A stretch of 29,645 nt of DNA from assembly GCA_964533585.1 (NCBI GenBank), contig CAZHMM010000032.1, positions 1 to 29,645 on the forward strand, read 5' to 3'. The translations under genes were made by a program, and so were the position numbers. A model generated the notes under the pieces. That model searched no databases and was not told where the DNA came from. It worked only from the letters and a program-made list of their open reading frames with translations. This DNA is from Elioraea sp964533585. Lineage in GTDB: Bacteria; Pseudomonadota; Alphaproteobacteria; Acetobacterales; Acetobacteraceae. Shown here in pieces: positions 16,083 through 23,470 of the stretch. Within the stretch, counting starts at the first letter, position 1, and each line of letters opens with the position of its first letter.

Positions 16083-17576
16083 TCACTGTTCGAGCCGGTA
16101 GTTCGGCGCCTCGCGGGTGATCGCGACGTCGTGCACGTGGCTCTCGCGCAGCCCCGCGCCGGTGATGCGGCGGAAGCGCGCGTTCTGCCGCATCGCCGGG
16201 ATCGTCTCGCTTCCGGTATAGCCCATGCCGGCGCGCAGCCCGCCCACCAGCTGGTGCAGCACCGCGCCGACCGGTCCCTTGTAGGCGACGCGCCCCTCGA
16301 TCCCCTCGGGCACCAGCTTGTCGGTGTCGCTGTCCTGCTGGAAGTAGCGATCCGCCGAGCCCTTCTTCATCGCGCCGATCGAGCCCATGCCGCGATAGGC
16401 CTTGTAGCTGCGGCCCTGGTAGAGAAAGACCTCGCCCGGGCTCTCGTCGGTGCCGGCGAGCAGGCTGCCGACCATCACCGCATCGGCGCCGGCGGCGATC
16501 GCCTTGGCGAGATCGCCCGAGGTGCGGATGCCGCCATCCGCGATCGCCGGCACGCCGCGCGAATGCGCCGCTTCGGCCGTCTCCAGCACGGCGGTGAACT
16601 GCGGCACGCCGACGCCGGCGACCACGCGGGTGGTGCAGATCGAGCCCGGGCCGATGCCGATCTTCACCGCATCGGCGCCCGCCTCGATCAGCGCGATCGC
16701 CGCCTCTGGCGTGGCGACATTGCCGGCGACCACCTCGACGGCGTTGGAGAGCCGCTTGATGCGCTCCACCGTCTCCAGCACGCCGGCGGAATGGCCGTGC
16801 GCGGTATCCACCACGATCACATCCGTTTCGGCCTCGACCAGCATCTCGGCGCGGCGCAGCCCCTCCGGCCCGACGCCGGTGGCGGCGGCGACGCGCAGCC
16901 GGCCGAGCTCGTCCTTGCACGCGCTCGGATGCGCGGTCGCCTTGTCCATGTCCTTGACCGTGATCAGCCCGACGCAGCGATAGGCGTCATCGACCACCAG
17001 CAGCTTCTCGATGCGGTGCTTGTGCAGCAGGCGCTTGGCTTCCTCGGCCGCGACGTGCTCGCGCACGGTGATCAGGTTCTCGCGCGTCATCAGCTCGTAG
17101 ACCTTGATCGTCGGGTCGGAGGCGAAACGGACATCGCGGTTGGTGAGGATGCCGACCAGCCGGCCCGTGCCGCTCTCGACCACCGGGATGCCGCTGATGC
17201 GGTGGCTTGCCATCAGCGCGCGCGCCTCGGCCAGCGTCTGGTCGGGGTGGATGGTGACCGGGTTCACCACCATGCCAGATTCGAACTTCTTCACCTGGCG
17301 GATCTGCGCGGCCTGGTCCTCGGGTTCGAGGTTCTTGTGGATCACGCCGATGCCGCCGGCCTGGGCCATGGCGATCGCCATGGCGGCCTCGGTCACGGTG
17401 TCCATCGCGGCGGAGACGAGCGGGATGTTCAGATTGATGCGGCGGGTCAGGCGGGTGGCGACGTCGGTGCGGCTGGGCAGGACGGCGGAGTAGGCGGGCA
17501 CGAGCAGCACGTCGTCGAAGGCGAGAGCCTCCTCGATCGTGGTGCGGGCGCGGGGCGTGGCGGTGTCGGGGGCCAT
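16083..17576 (-). CDS. guaB: IMP dehydrogenase
   Basis: A 497-residue enzyme oxidising IMP to XMP with NAD, the committed step of GMP synthesis. It is a TIM barrel with the catalytic cysteine C314 in GIGPGSICTTR. Two CBS domains are inserted (about residues 105-155 and 163-215), and the flap/Arg-Tyr region YRGMGSIGAM is present. The GGIRTSGD and VMVGSLLAGTDESPGE phosphate-binding loops are intact. Start ATG 17576 is preceded by AGAAGG about 9 bases upstream, and the protein begins in the usual place before TTIEEALAFDDVLLVPAYS. It leads the minus-strand unit through guaA; a possible promoter lies at 17610-17638. Confidence 0.97.
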   Translation of the reverse strand: MAPDTATPRARTTIEEALAFDDVLLVPAYSAVLPSRTDVATRLTRRINLNIPLVSAAMDTVTEAAMAIAMAQAGGIGVIHKNLEPEDQAAQIRQVKKFESGMVVNPVTIHPDQTLAEARALMASHRISGIPVVESGTGRLVGILTNRDVRFASDPTIKVYELMTRENLITVREHVAAEEAKRLLHKHRIEKLLVVDDAYRCVGLITVKDMDKATAHPSACKDELGRLRVAAATGVGPEGLRRAEMLVEAETDVIVVDTAHGHSAGVLETVERIKRLSNAVEVVAGNVATPEAAIALIEAGADAVKIGIGPGSICTTRVVAGVGVPQFTAVLETAEAAHSRGVPAIADGGIRTSGDLAKAIAAGADAVMVGSLLAGTDESPGEVFLYQGRSYKAYRGMGSIGAMKKGSADRYFQQDSDTDKLVPEGIEGRVAYKGPVGAVLHQLVGGLRAGMGYTGSETIPAMRQNARFRRITGAGLRESHVHDVAITREAPNYRLEQ

Positions 17577-17609
17577 GGCGATGCCTTCTGTGGCGAGCCT
17601 TGGCGGCCC

Positions 17610-17638
17610 CCCATACGACGCCGGGCGTGGCGGGGCAA
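17610..17638 (-). promoter_or_regulatory. Possible guaB promoter
   Basis: On the minus strand TTGCCC (17638-17633) and TATGGG (17615-17610) are separated by 17 bases, and the -10 candidate lies 34 bases before the guaB ATG. The -35 matches 4 of 6 consensus positions and the -10 only 3 of 6. It rests on spacing and position alone. Confidence 0.3.
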
Positions 17639-17673
17639 GCGACGAGGCGGTGTCAGCCTCGCGCGGCGGCGCG

Positions 17674-17692
17674 CGCCGGATATGCTCCGGCG
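17674..17692 (-). terminator. Hairpin after the histidine kinase gene
   Basis: A 7-base-pair stem, CGCCGGA (17674-17680) with TCCGGCG (17686-17692), and a 5-base loop lie about 22 bases beyond the kinase stop codon. No T-run follows on the minus strand, so it is at best a weak or Rho-assisted terminator between the kinase and the guaB promoter region. Confidence 0.25.
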
Positions 17693-17714
17693 GCACGCCC
17701 CGCCGCCCGCGCCG

Positions 17715-19949
17715 TCATGCAGGGGCCGCCGGCTCCTTGGCCGCGCTCGCCTCCTCCAGCACCCGCCGCTCGGCCTTCAGCAGCCCCGCGATCGCCCCGG
17801 CGAGGTCGGCGCGCGCGATCGGCTTGGGCAGGAACGCGATCGCCTGCGCGTCCGCGAGTTCCTCCGGCAACTGGCTGCCGGCGAAGCCGCTGATCAGCAG
17901 GGTCGGCATCAGCCGTCCGCCGCGCCGCGCCCAGGCGGCGAGCTCGTAGCCGTTCATGTCACCCGGCATCACCACGTCGGTGACCAGCAGGCCCGGCGCC
18001 TCGGCCGCGAGCCTGGCGCGCGCCTGGGCCGCATCGCCGGCTTCGCTGACGGTGGCGCCGAGGCTCTTCAGCGTCTCCGCCATCACGTGGCGCACCGTCG
18101 GGTCGTCGTCCACCAGCAGCACATGCACCGAGAGCCGCTCCGGCGGGCGCTCGGCGCGCGGCACGGGCGCCGACACCGTGTCGGTGGTGACCGGCAGCAG
18201 CACCGAGACGCGCGTGCCGCGGCCGGGCTGGCTCTCGATCAGCGCCGTGCCGCCGGATTGCTGGGCGAAGCCGTAGACCATCGCCAGCCCGAGCCCGGTG
18301 CCGCGCCCGAGCGCCTTGGTGGTGAAGAACGGCTCGAAGGCGCGTGCGGCGATCTCGGGCGGCATGCCGCGGCCGTTGTCCTCGACGTCGATCACCGCGT
18401 ACTCGCCCGGCGCCAGGCCGAGTTCCTTCCCCTCCGCCCCGATCACGCGCAGCCGCGTGCGCACGACGATGCGGCCGTCGCGCTCGATCACGTCATGCGC
18501 GTTCGAGACGAGATTGATCAGGCAGGCATCGAGATGCGAGGGATCGACGCGCACCGGCAGCGGAATCGGCGCGAGGTCGAACACCAGCTGGTTCGCCTCG
18601 CCGGCGGCCTTGGCGAGCAGCGTGCGCCCGGCGGCGATCTGCCGCGAGACATCGCAGGCGACCGGGAACAGCATCTGCTTGCGCGCGAAGGACAGCAGAT
18701 CGGCGGTGAGCCGCGCGCCACGCTCGATCGTGATGATCATCACGTCGGTGGTCTCGCGCACGGCCGGATCGCCCGCGAAACGCGATTGCAGGGTCTCGGT
18801 GCAGCCCATCAGCACGGCGAGCAGGTTGTTGAAGTCGTGCGCCACACCGCCGGTGAGCAGGCCCACCGCCTCCAGCTTCTGCGCCTGATGCAGCTGGTCC
18901 TCGGCCTTGCGGCGGGCGGCGTCGGCGTCGATCACGCACTCGACCAGGGCGGCGTGCTGGCCGGCGGCGCGGCGGAGCGCGAAGGCGAGCGCGCCGATCG
19001 CGGCCGAGGCGGCGATCAGCGCGAGCGCGAAGGCGATCGTCACGCGGTCATGCGCGGTCGCGAGCCCCGATCGGCCGCCGCCCACCGTCACCGCGACCGG
19101 CCAATCGGTCAGCATGCGCCAGGCCGAGAGCCGGTACACGCCGTCCACCGGCGAGGGGCCGTCGAAGGCGCCGTGCGTGTCGCCCGCCTGCATCGCGCGC
19201 ATCTGCGCGGCCGAGGGATCGAGCCGCACCGGGGCATCGAGCCCAGGGCGGCGCGAGAGCACCCAGCCGTCGCGCGCGATCCAGGCGACGGTGAAGTCGC
19301 TGACCGGGGCGAGATCGCCGTAGGCGAGCTGGAGATAGTCGGCCCCGGTCTCCACCACCACGGCGCCGGCCAGCCGGCCCTGTTCGAAGCGCGGCACGAC
19401 GAGGCCGAAGGCCAGCGCGCCGCCGATCGGGTCGCGCCGCGGCGCCGTCAGCGCGATCCCGGCGGTCGCGGTGGCGGCGAGCAGGTCCCGCTCGGGCAGG
19501 TCGAGCCGCGCGTCCTGCGGAGCGGGAAAGGCGTGCGAGTGGACGAGGACCCGCCCCTCCGCATCGGTGATCGCGATCGCCGTGACATGCGCCTGGCGCG
19601 CCGCGATCTCCGACAGCCGCGCATGCAGCCGCGCATCGAGCGGAAGCTCCGCCTCCGGGCGGTCGGCCGCGGTCGCGGCCACCTGCCGGGCGATCTCGCT
19701 GTTCACCTGGAACACGGTGGCGCTGTGCTGCGCGGCCATCGCCAGCACCTCGGCCAGCCGCTCGCGGCCCTCCGACACCGCGATCGCGCGCAGCCAGGAC
19801 GCCCCGCCGGCCGCGGTCAGGACGGGCGCCACCACCAGCCCGGCGAGGATGAGGCCGATCCAGCGGTTCAGCTTGCGGGCGGAGGCGGACATGTCCGCCA
19901 GCACGGCCTGGGGCGAGGCCGTGCCGACGGACCGCGGCATGGCGGTCAT
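17715..19949 (-). CDS. Hybrid sensor histidine kinase with C-terminal receiver domain
   Basis: A 744-residue inner-membrane sensor kinase. Transmembrane segments lie at about residues 30-50 and 303-325 and enclose a periplasmic region with a dCache/PAS-like pattern (VTAIAITDAEGRVLVHSHAF, FTVAWIARDGWVLSRRPG). The histidine phosphorylation site is H371 (GGVAHDFNNLLAVL). The ATPase domain has the N box N483 (NLVSNAHDVI), DNGRGM and GRGTGLGLAMVYGF. A receiver domain (about residues 606-725) follows with LLVDDDPTVR, phospho-acceptor D658 (VTDVVMPG) and the K709 loop (LPKPI). Start ATG 19949 has GAAGGA about 7 bases upstream. No separate response regulator or HPt gene is nearby, so the output partner and signal are unknown. 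Confidence 0.94.
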   Translation of the reverse strand: MTAMPRSVGTASPQAVLADMSASARKLNRWIGLILAGLVVAPVLTAAGGASWLRAIAVSEGRERLAEVLAMAAQHSATVFQVNSEIARQVAATAADRPEAELPLDARLHARLSEIAARQAHVTAIAITDAEGRVLVHSHAFPAPQDARLDLPERDLLAATATAGIALTAPRRDPIGGALAFGLVVPRFEQGRLAGAVVVETGADYLQLAYGDLAPVSDFTVAWIARDGWVLSRRPGLDAPVRLDPSAAQMRAMQAGDTHGAFDGPSPVDGVYRLSAWRMLTDWPVAVTVGGGRSGLATAHDRVTIAFALALIAASAAIGALAFALRRAAGQHAALVECVIDADAARRKAEDQLHQAQKLEAVGLLTGGVAHDFNNLLAVLMGCTETLQSRFAGDPAVRETTDVMIITIERGARLTADLLSFARKQMLFPVACDVSRQIAAGRTLLAKAAGEANQLVFDLAPIPLPVRVDPSHLDACLINLVSNAHDVIERDGRIVVRTRLRVIGAEGKELGLAPGEYAVIDVEDNGRGMPPEIAARAFEPFFTTKALGRGTGLGLAMVYGFAQQSGGTALIESQPGRGTRVSVLLPVTTDTVSAPVPRAERPPERLSVHVLLVDDDPTVRHVMAETLKSLGATVSEAGDAAQARARLAAEAPGLLVTDVVMPGDMNGYELAAWARRGGRLMPTLLISGFAGSQLPEELADAQAIAFLPKPIARADLAGAIAGLLKAERRVLEEASAAKEPAAPA

Positions 19950-20017
19950 GGGAAGTCCTTCGGATAGGGAAGGGGGGCCGGGACGGGACGCGCAGGACGC
20001 ACGTCTCCCGTATTCAG

Positions 20018-20023
20018 ATTATA
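20018..20023 (-). promoter_or_regulatory. Candidate -10 box upstream of the histidine kinase
   Basis: A perfect TATAAT on the minus strand lies in a small AT-rich island within otherwise GC-rich DNA, 68 bases upstream of the kinase ATG. No convincing -35 box is present at 16-18 bases. A direct repeat TATTC (plus strand 20011-20015 and 20022-20026, 11-base period) overlaps it and could be an activator or repressor site. Confidence 0.35.
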
Positions 20024-20070
20024 TTCCTACACAGACGCGCCCGCCCTGTCGACCGGAAACGTGCCGCCGC

Positions 20071-20409
20071 TCAGGCCCGGGCGGCGAGCGCGGCCAGGTC
20101 GGGCCAGAGCATCGCCGTCTCGACCAGGCTGACGGAGCCGATCGCGAAGCTCTGGGTCGGGCCCGGCAGGGCGCCAAGGCGGCGGTAGAAGGCGATCGCG
20201 CCGGCATTGACCGCCAGCACCCAGAGCCCGCGCCCGGCGGCCTCGCCCTCGAAGCGTGGCCGCCACATCGCCACCCGCGCCGCGAACGACATCCCGGTGG
20301 CGGCCGGTTCGGGGATCAGCCCGGCATAGGCCTCGCGCCAGGCCCGGGTGTGGATCGCCGCGACGGTCTCCAGGTCCGCCGCCGCGGCCGGGCGGACCCG
20401 CCCGCTCAC
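20071..20409 (-). CDS. GNAT-like protein lacking the acetyl-CoA-binding core
   Basis: A 112-residue protein that starts and ends like a GNAT acetyltransferase: RPAAAADLETVAAIHTRAWREAYAG at the front and LWVLAVNAGAIAFYRRLGALPG at the back. Between them only about 35 residues remain. The strand/helix pair carrying the R/Q-x-x-G-x-G/A acetyl-CoA loop, about 50 residues in the intact GNAT at 13530-14099, is missing without a frameshift. The product is unlikely to bind acetyl-CoA in the usual way and is probably a decaying gene or a repurposed scaffold. It begins at GTG 20409, which overlaps the ubiG stop in GTGA, so it is still coupled to ubiG. Confidence 0.7.
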   Translation of the reverse strand: MSGRVRPAAAADLETVAAIHTRAWREAYAGLIPEPAATGMSFAARVAMWRPRFEGEAAGRGLWVLAVNAGAIAFYRRLGALPGPTQSFAIGSVSLVETAMLWPDLAALAARA

Positions 20410-21113
20410 CCCCGCCGCGCCGCGACCAGGTAGTTGACCGAGAGGTCGCGGCTCTCGCGCCAGGTCCCGGTCAGCTTGTCCATGCTCATCCCGGCGCTGT
20501 CGGTGACCGCGAGCCCGGCGCGGCGCAGCCCCCGGGCAAGCTCGGCCGGGGTGACGAAGCCGCGCCAGTCATGCGTGCCGACCGGCAGCAGCCGCAGCAG
20601 GTACTCCGCCCCCAGCTTCGCCAGCAGGAACGAGCGCGCGGTGCGGTTCAGGGTGGAGAGGAACACAAGCCCACCCGGCCGCGTCAGCCCAGCGAGCGCG
20701 GCGAGGAACGCGTCGCGGTCGGCCACGTGCTCGATCACCTCCAAGGCGACCACGACGTCGAACCTCGCCTCCTCCTCGGCGAGATCTTCCGGCGCGGCGA
20801 CCCGATAGTCGATCGTGAGCCCGCCCTGCTCGGCGTGCAGCCGGGCCGCCGCGATCGCCTCCGCCGAGGCGTCGATCGCGGTCACCGACGCGCCGCGCCG
20901 GGCGAACGCCTCGGCCGCGAGCCCCGCACCGCAGCCGACATCGAGCAGCCGGAGCCCCCCCCAGGCGAGACCGGCGGCCGCGACGCGCTCGGCGATCCAG
21001 CCGGTGCGCAGCGGGTTCATCCGGTGAAGCGGCCGCATCGGCCCCTCCGGGTCCCACCAGCGATCGGCGAGGGCGCCGAACTTGGCCGTCTCCGCCGCCG
21101 ACACCGTGCTCAT
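20406..21113 (-). CDS. ubiG: Ubiquinone biosynthesis O-methyltransferase UbiG
   Basis: A 235-residue SAM methyltransferase performing both O-methylations of ubiquinone synthesis at the inner-membrane surface. The UbiG hallmarks are present: KFGALADRWWDPEGPMRPLHRMNPLR at the N-terminus (conserved WWDP and LHxMNPxR), motif I LLDVGCGAGLAAEAFARRG, VVALEVIEHVADRDAF, the STLNRTARSFLLA segment and GTHDWRGFVTP. Start ATG 21113 has GGGAGG about 7 bases upstream. It is divergent from lysC across 81 bases, a common alphaproteobacterial arrangement. Its stop overlaps the GTG start of the shortened GNAT gene. Confidence 0.96.
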   Translation of the reverse strand: MSTVSAAETAKFGALADRWWDPEGPMRPLHRMNPLRTGWIAERVAAAGLAWGGLRLLDVGCGAGLAAEAFARRGASVTAIDASAEAIAAARLHAEQGGLTIDYRVAAPEDLAEEEARFDVVVALEVIEHVADRDAFLAALAGLTRPGGLVFLSTLNRTARSFLLAKLGAEYLLRLLPVGTHDWRGFVTPAELARGLRRAGLAVTDSAGMSMDKLTGTWRESRDLSVNYLVAARRG

Positions 21114-21194
21114 GCGCGACCTCCCGGTTGCCGCCCCGATCCCCGGCCGTTATGTGTCGCCCGGCCCCACGCGCGCAACGTACCCGGACCCGGC

Positions 21195-22412
21195 ATGGCC
21201 CGACTCGTGATGAAGTTCGGCGGCACCTCCGTCGCCGATCTCGACCGCATCCGCACCGTCGCGACCCGCGTCAAGCGCGAGGTCGATGCCGGCCATGAGG
21301 TCGCGGTGGTGGTCTCGGCCATGGCCGGGGTGACCAACCAGCTGGTGAAGTGGTGCCAGGAGCTCTCGCCCCTGCACGACGCGCGCGAATACGACACCGT
21401 GGTCGCGACCGGCGAGCAGGTGACCACCGGGCTGCTGGCGATCGCGCTGCAGACGAGCGGCGTGGATGCGCGCTCCTGGCAGGGCTGGCAGATCCCGATC
21501 CGCACCGACGGCGCGCATGGCAAGGCGCGGGTGGACAGCATCGCGGGCGCGGAACTGCTCAGGCGGATGGCGATCGGCCAGGTGCCGGTGGTCACCGGGT
21601 TCCAGGGGCTCGGCCCCGACAATCGCATCACCACGCTCGGCCGCGGCGGCTCGGACCTCTCGGCGGTGGCGCTCGCCGCGGCGCTGAAGGCCGATCGCTG
21701 CGACATCTTCACCGATGTCGATGGCGTGTACACGACCGATCCGCGGATCGTGCCGCGCGCGCGCAAGCTCGATCGGATCAGCTACGAGGAGATGCTCGAG
21801 CTCGCCTCGGTGGGGGCCAAGGTGCTGCAGACCCGCTCGGTCGAGCTCGCGATGAAGCAAGGGGTGCGCGTGCAGGTGCTATCCTCCTTCGAGGACAGGC
21901 CCGGCACGCTGGTGGTGGACGAGGACGAGATCGTGGAAAAGGAACTGGTCAGCGGGGTCGCCTATTCGCGCGACGAGGCCAAGGTGACGCTGCGCCGCGT
22001 GCCCGACCGGCCGGGCGTGGCGGCCGCGGTGTTCGGCGGGCTGGCGGCCGCGAACGTGAACGTGGACATGATCGTGCAGAACGTCTCGGCCGACGGCACG
22101 ACCGACATGACCTTCACCGTCGGCCGCGCCGATCTCGCCCGCGCCCAGGCGGTGCTGGAGCAGGCGCGCGCGAAGGTCGGCTTCGCCGAACTGATCGCCG
22201 ATCCGGGCGTGGCGAAGATCTCCGTGGTCGGGGTCGGCATGCGCACCCACGCGGGCGTGGCCAACACGATGTTCAAGGCGCTCGCCGAGCGCGGCATCAA
22301 CATCGAGGTGATCAGCACCTCCGAGATCAAGATCTCGGTGCTGATCCGCGAGGATTCGACCGAACTCGCCGTGCGCGCCCTGCACACCGCCTACGGGCTC
22401 GACGCGGCATGA
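21195..22412 (+). CDS. lysC: Aspartate kinase
   Basis: A 405-residue aspartokinase phosphorylating aspartate as the first step toward lysine, methionine, threonine and diaminopimelate. The kinase domain starts LVMKFGGTSVAD and has VVVSAMAGVTN, TLGRGGSDLSAVALA and FTDVDGVYTTDPR. Two C-terminal ACT domains (about residues 265-405), with VPDRPGVAAAVFGGLA and ISVVGVGMRTHAGVANTMF, imply feedback control by lysine and/or threonine. The start is ATG 21195; no clear Shine-Dalgarno sequence precedes it, and I see no lysine riboswitch in the short leader. Its stop overlaps the next gene's ATG in ATGA. Confidence 0.97.
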   Translation: MARLVMKFGGTSVADLDRIRTVATRVKREVDAGHEVAVVVSAMAGVTNQLVKWCQELSPLHDAREYDTVVATGEQVTTGLLAIALQTSGVDARSWQGWQIPIRTDGAHGKARVDSIAGAELLRRMAIGQVPVVTGFQGLGPDNRITTLGRGGSDLSAVALAAALKADRCDIFTDVDGVYTTDPRIVPRARKLDRISYEEMLELASVGAKVLQTRSVELAMKQGVRVQVLSSFEDRPGTLVVDEDEIVEKELVSGVAYSRDEAKVTLRRVPDRPGVAAAVFGGLAAANVNVDMIVQNVSADGTTDMTFTVGRADLARAQAVLEQARAKVGFAELIADPGVAKISVVGVGMRTHAGVANTMFKALAERGINIEVISTSEIKISVLIREDSTELAVRALHTAYGLDAA

Positions 22413-23458
22413 CGCGCGCCGAGGCCGAGGCCCGGCTCGCCGCCCTGTGGAAGCGCGGCACCGACTTCCTCGGCAGCCGTGTGGCGATCATGGGCGGGGC
22501 GATGAGCTGGGTGAGCGAGCGCCACCTGGTCGCGGCGATCTCGAACGCCGGCGGCTTCGGCGTGATCGCCTGCGGCTCGATGACGCCCGCGCTGCTCGAT
22601 GCCGAGATCGCCGGCACCAAGGCGCTGACCGACAAGCCGTTCGGCGTGAACCTGATCACCATGCATCCCGAGCTCGACGCGCTGATCGGCGTGTGCCTCG
22701 ACCACACGGTTGGCCACATCGTGCTCGCCGGCGGCATTCCGCCCGGCCCGGCGATCCGGCGCATCAAGGACGGCGGCGCCAGGCTCGTCTGCTTCACCCC
22801 GGCCCTCGCGCTCGGCAAGAAGCTCGTCCGCTCCGGCGCGGACGCGCTGGTGATCGAGGGCGCCGAGGCGGGCGGGCATATCGGCCCGGTCAGCCTGACC
22901 GTGCTCGCCCAGGAGATCCTGCCGCATCTGCGCGACGTGCCGGTGTTCGTCGCCGGCGGGCTGGGTCGCGGCGAGGCGATCCTCGCCTATCTCGAAATGG
23001 GCGCCGCGGGCTGCCAGATCGGCACGCGCTTCGTCTGTGCAAGCGAATCGATCGCCCATCCGCGCTTCAAGCAGGCCTTCATCCGCGCCGCCGCGCGCGA
23101 GGCCGTGCCGACCGTGCAGCTCGACCCCGCCTTCCCGGTGATCCCCGTGCGCGCGCTGGTGAACGAGGGCACCAAGCGCTTCATGGACCACCAGGCCGAG
23201 GTGATCCGCCGCTTCAAGGCGGGCGAACTGGCGAAGGACGCGGCGCAGCTCGACATCGAGCATTTCTGGGCCGGGGCGCTGCGCCGTGCGGTGATCGAGG
23301 GCGATGTCGAGAACGGCTCGCTGATGGCCGGGCAGAGTGTCGGCATGGTGACGCGCGAGCAGCCCACCGCCGAGATCATCGCCGAACTGGTCGAGCAGGC
23401 GGTCGCCGCGCTGATGGCGCGCGGCGACCCGCCCGCGCTCTCCCGAGCGGCCGAGTGA
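22409..23458 (+). CDS. Nitronate monooxygenase / FMN-dependent 2-nitropropane dioxygenase family
   Basis: A 349-residue TIM-barrel flavoprotein of the nitronate monooxygenase family (related to FabK). Signature pieces are GGAMSWVSERHLVAAISNAGGFGVIA at the N-terminus, FGVNLITMHP, and the FMN phosphate-binding GAEAGGHIGPVS and VFVAGGLGRGEAILAYLEMGAAGCQIGTRF (pattern, not identity). Such enzymes oxidise toxic alkyl nitronates, but many homologues have unknown roles. It overlaps the lysC stop by 4 bases and ends 12 bases before ptsP, so it is embedded in a lysC-ptsP transcript. Confidence 0.9.
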   Translation: MTRAEAEARLAALWKRGTDFLGSRVAIMGGAMSWVSERHLVAAISNAGGFGVIACGSMTPALLDAEIAGTKALTDKPFGVNLITMHPELDALIGVCLDHTVGHIVLAGGIPPGPAIRRIKDGGARLVCFTPALALGKKLVRSGADALVIEGAEAGGHIGPVSLTVLAQEILPHLRDVPVFVAGGLGRGEAILAYLEMGAAGCQIGTRFVCASESIAHPRFKQAFIRAAAREAVPTVQLDPAFPVIPVRALVNEGTKRFMDHQAEVIRRFKAGELAKDAAQLDIEHFWAGALRRAVIEGDVENGSLMAGQSVGMVTREQPTAEIIAELVEQAVAALMARGDPPALSRAAE

Positions 23459-23470
23459 GCCGCGCGGGCG

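Noticed and set aside
15999..19967. A 1322-residue open frame on the plus strand opposite guaB and the histidine kinase
   Set aside because: It is rich in Arg, His, Asp and Gly with no domain pattern, and it mirrors well-recognised minus-strand genes; it results from the high GC content.
21114..21194. Lysine riboswitch before lysC
   Set aside because: Only 81 bases separate lysC from divergent ubiG, too short for the large lysine aptamer, and no aptamer-like pairing was seen.
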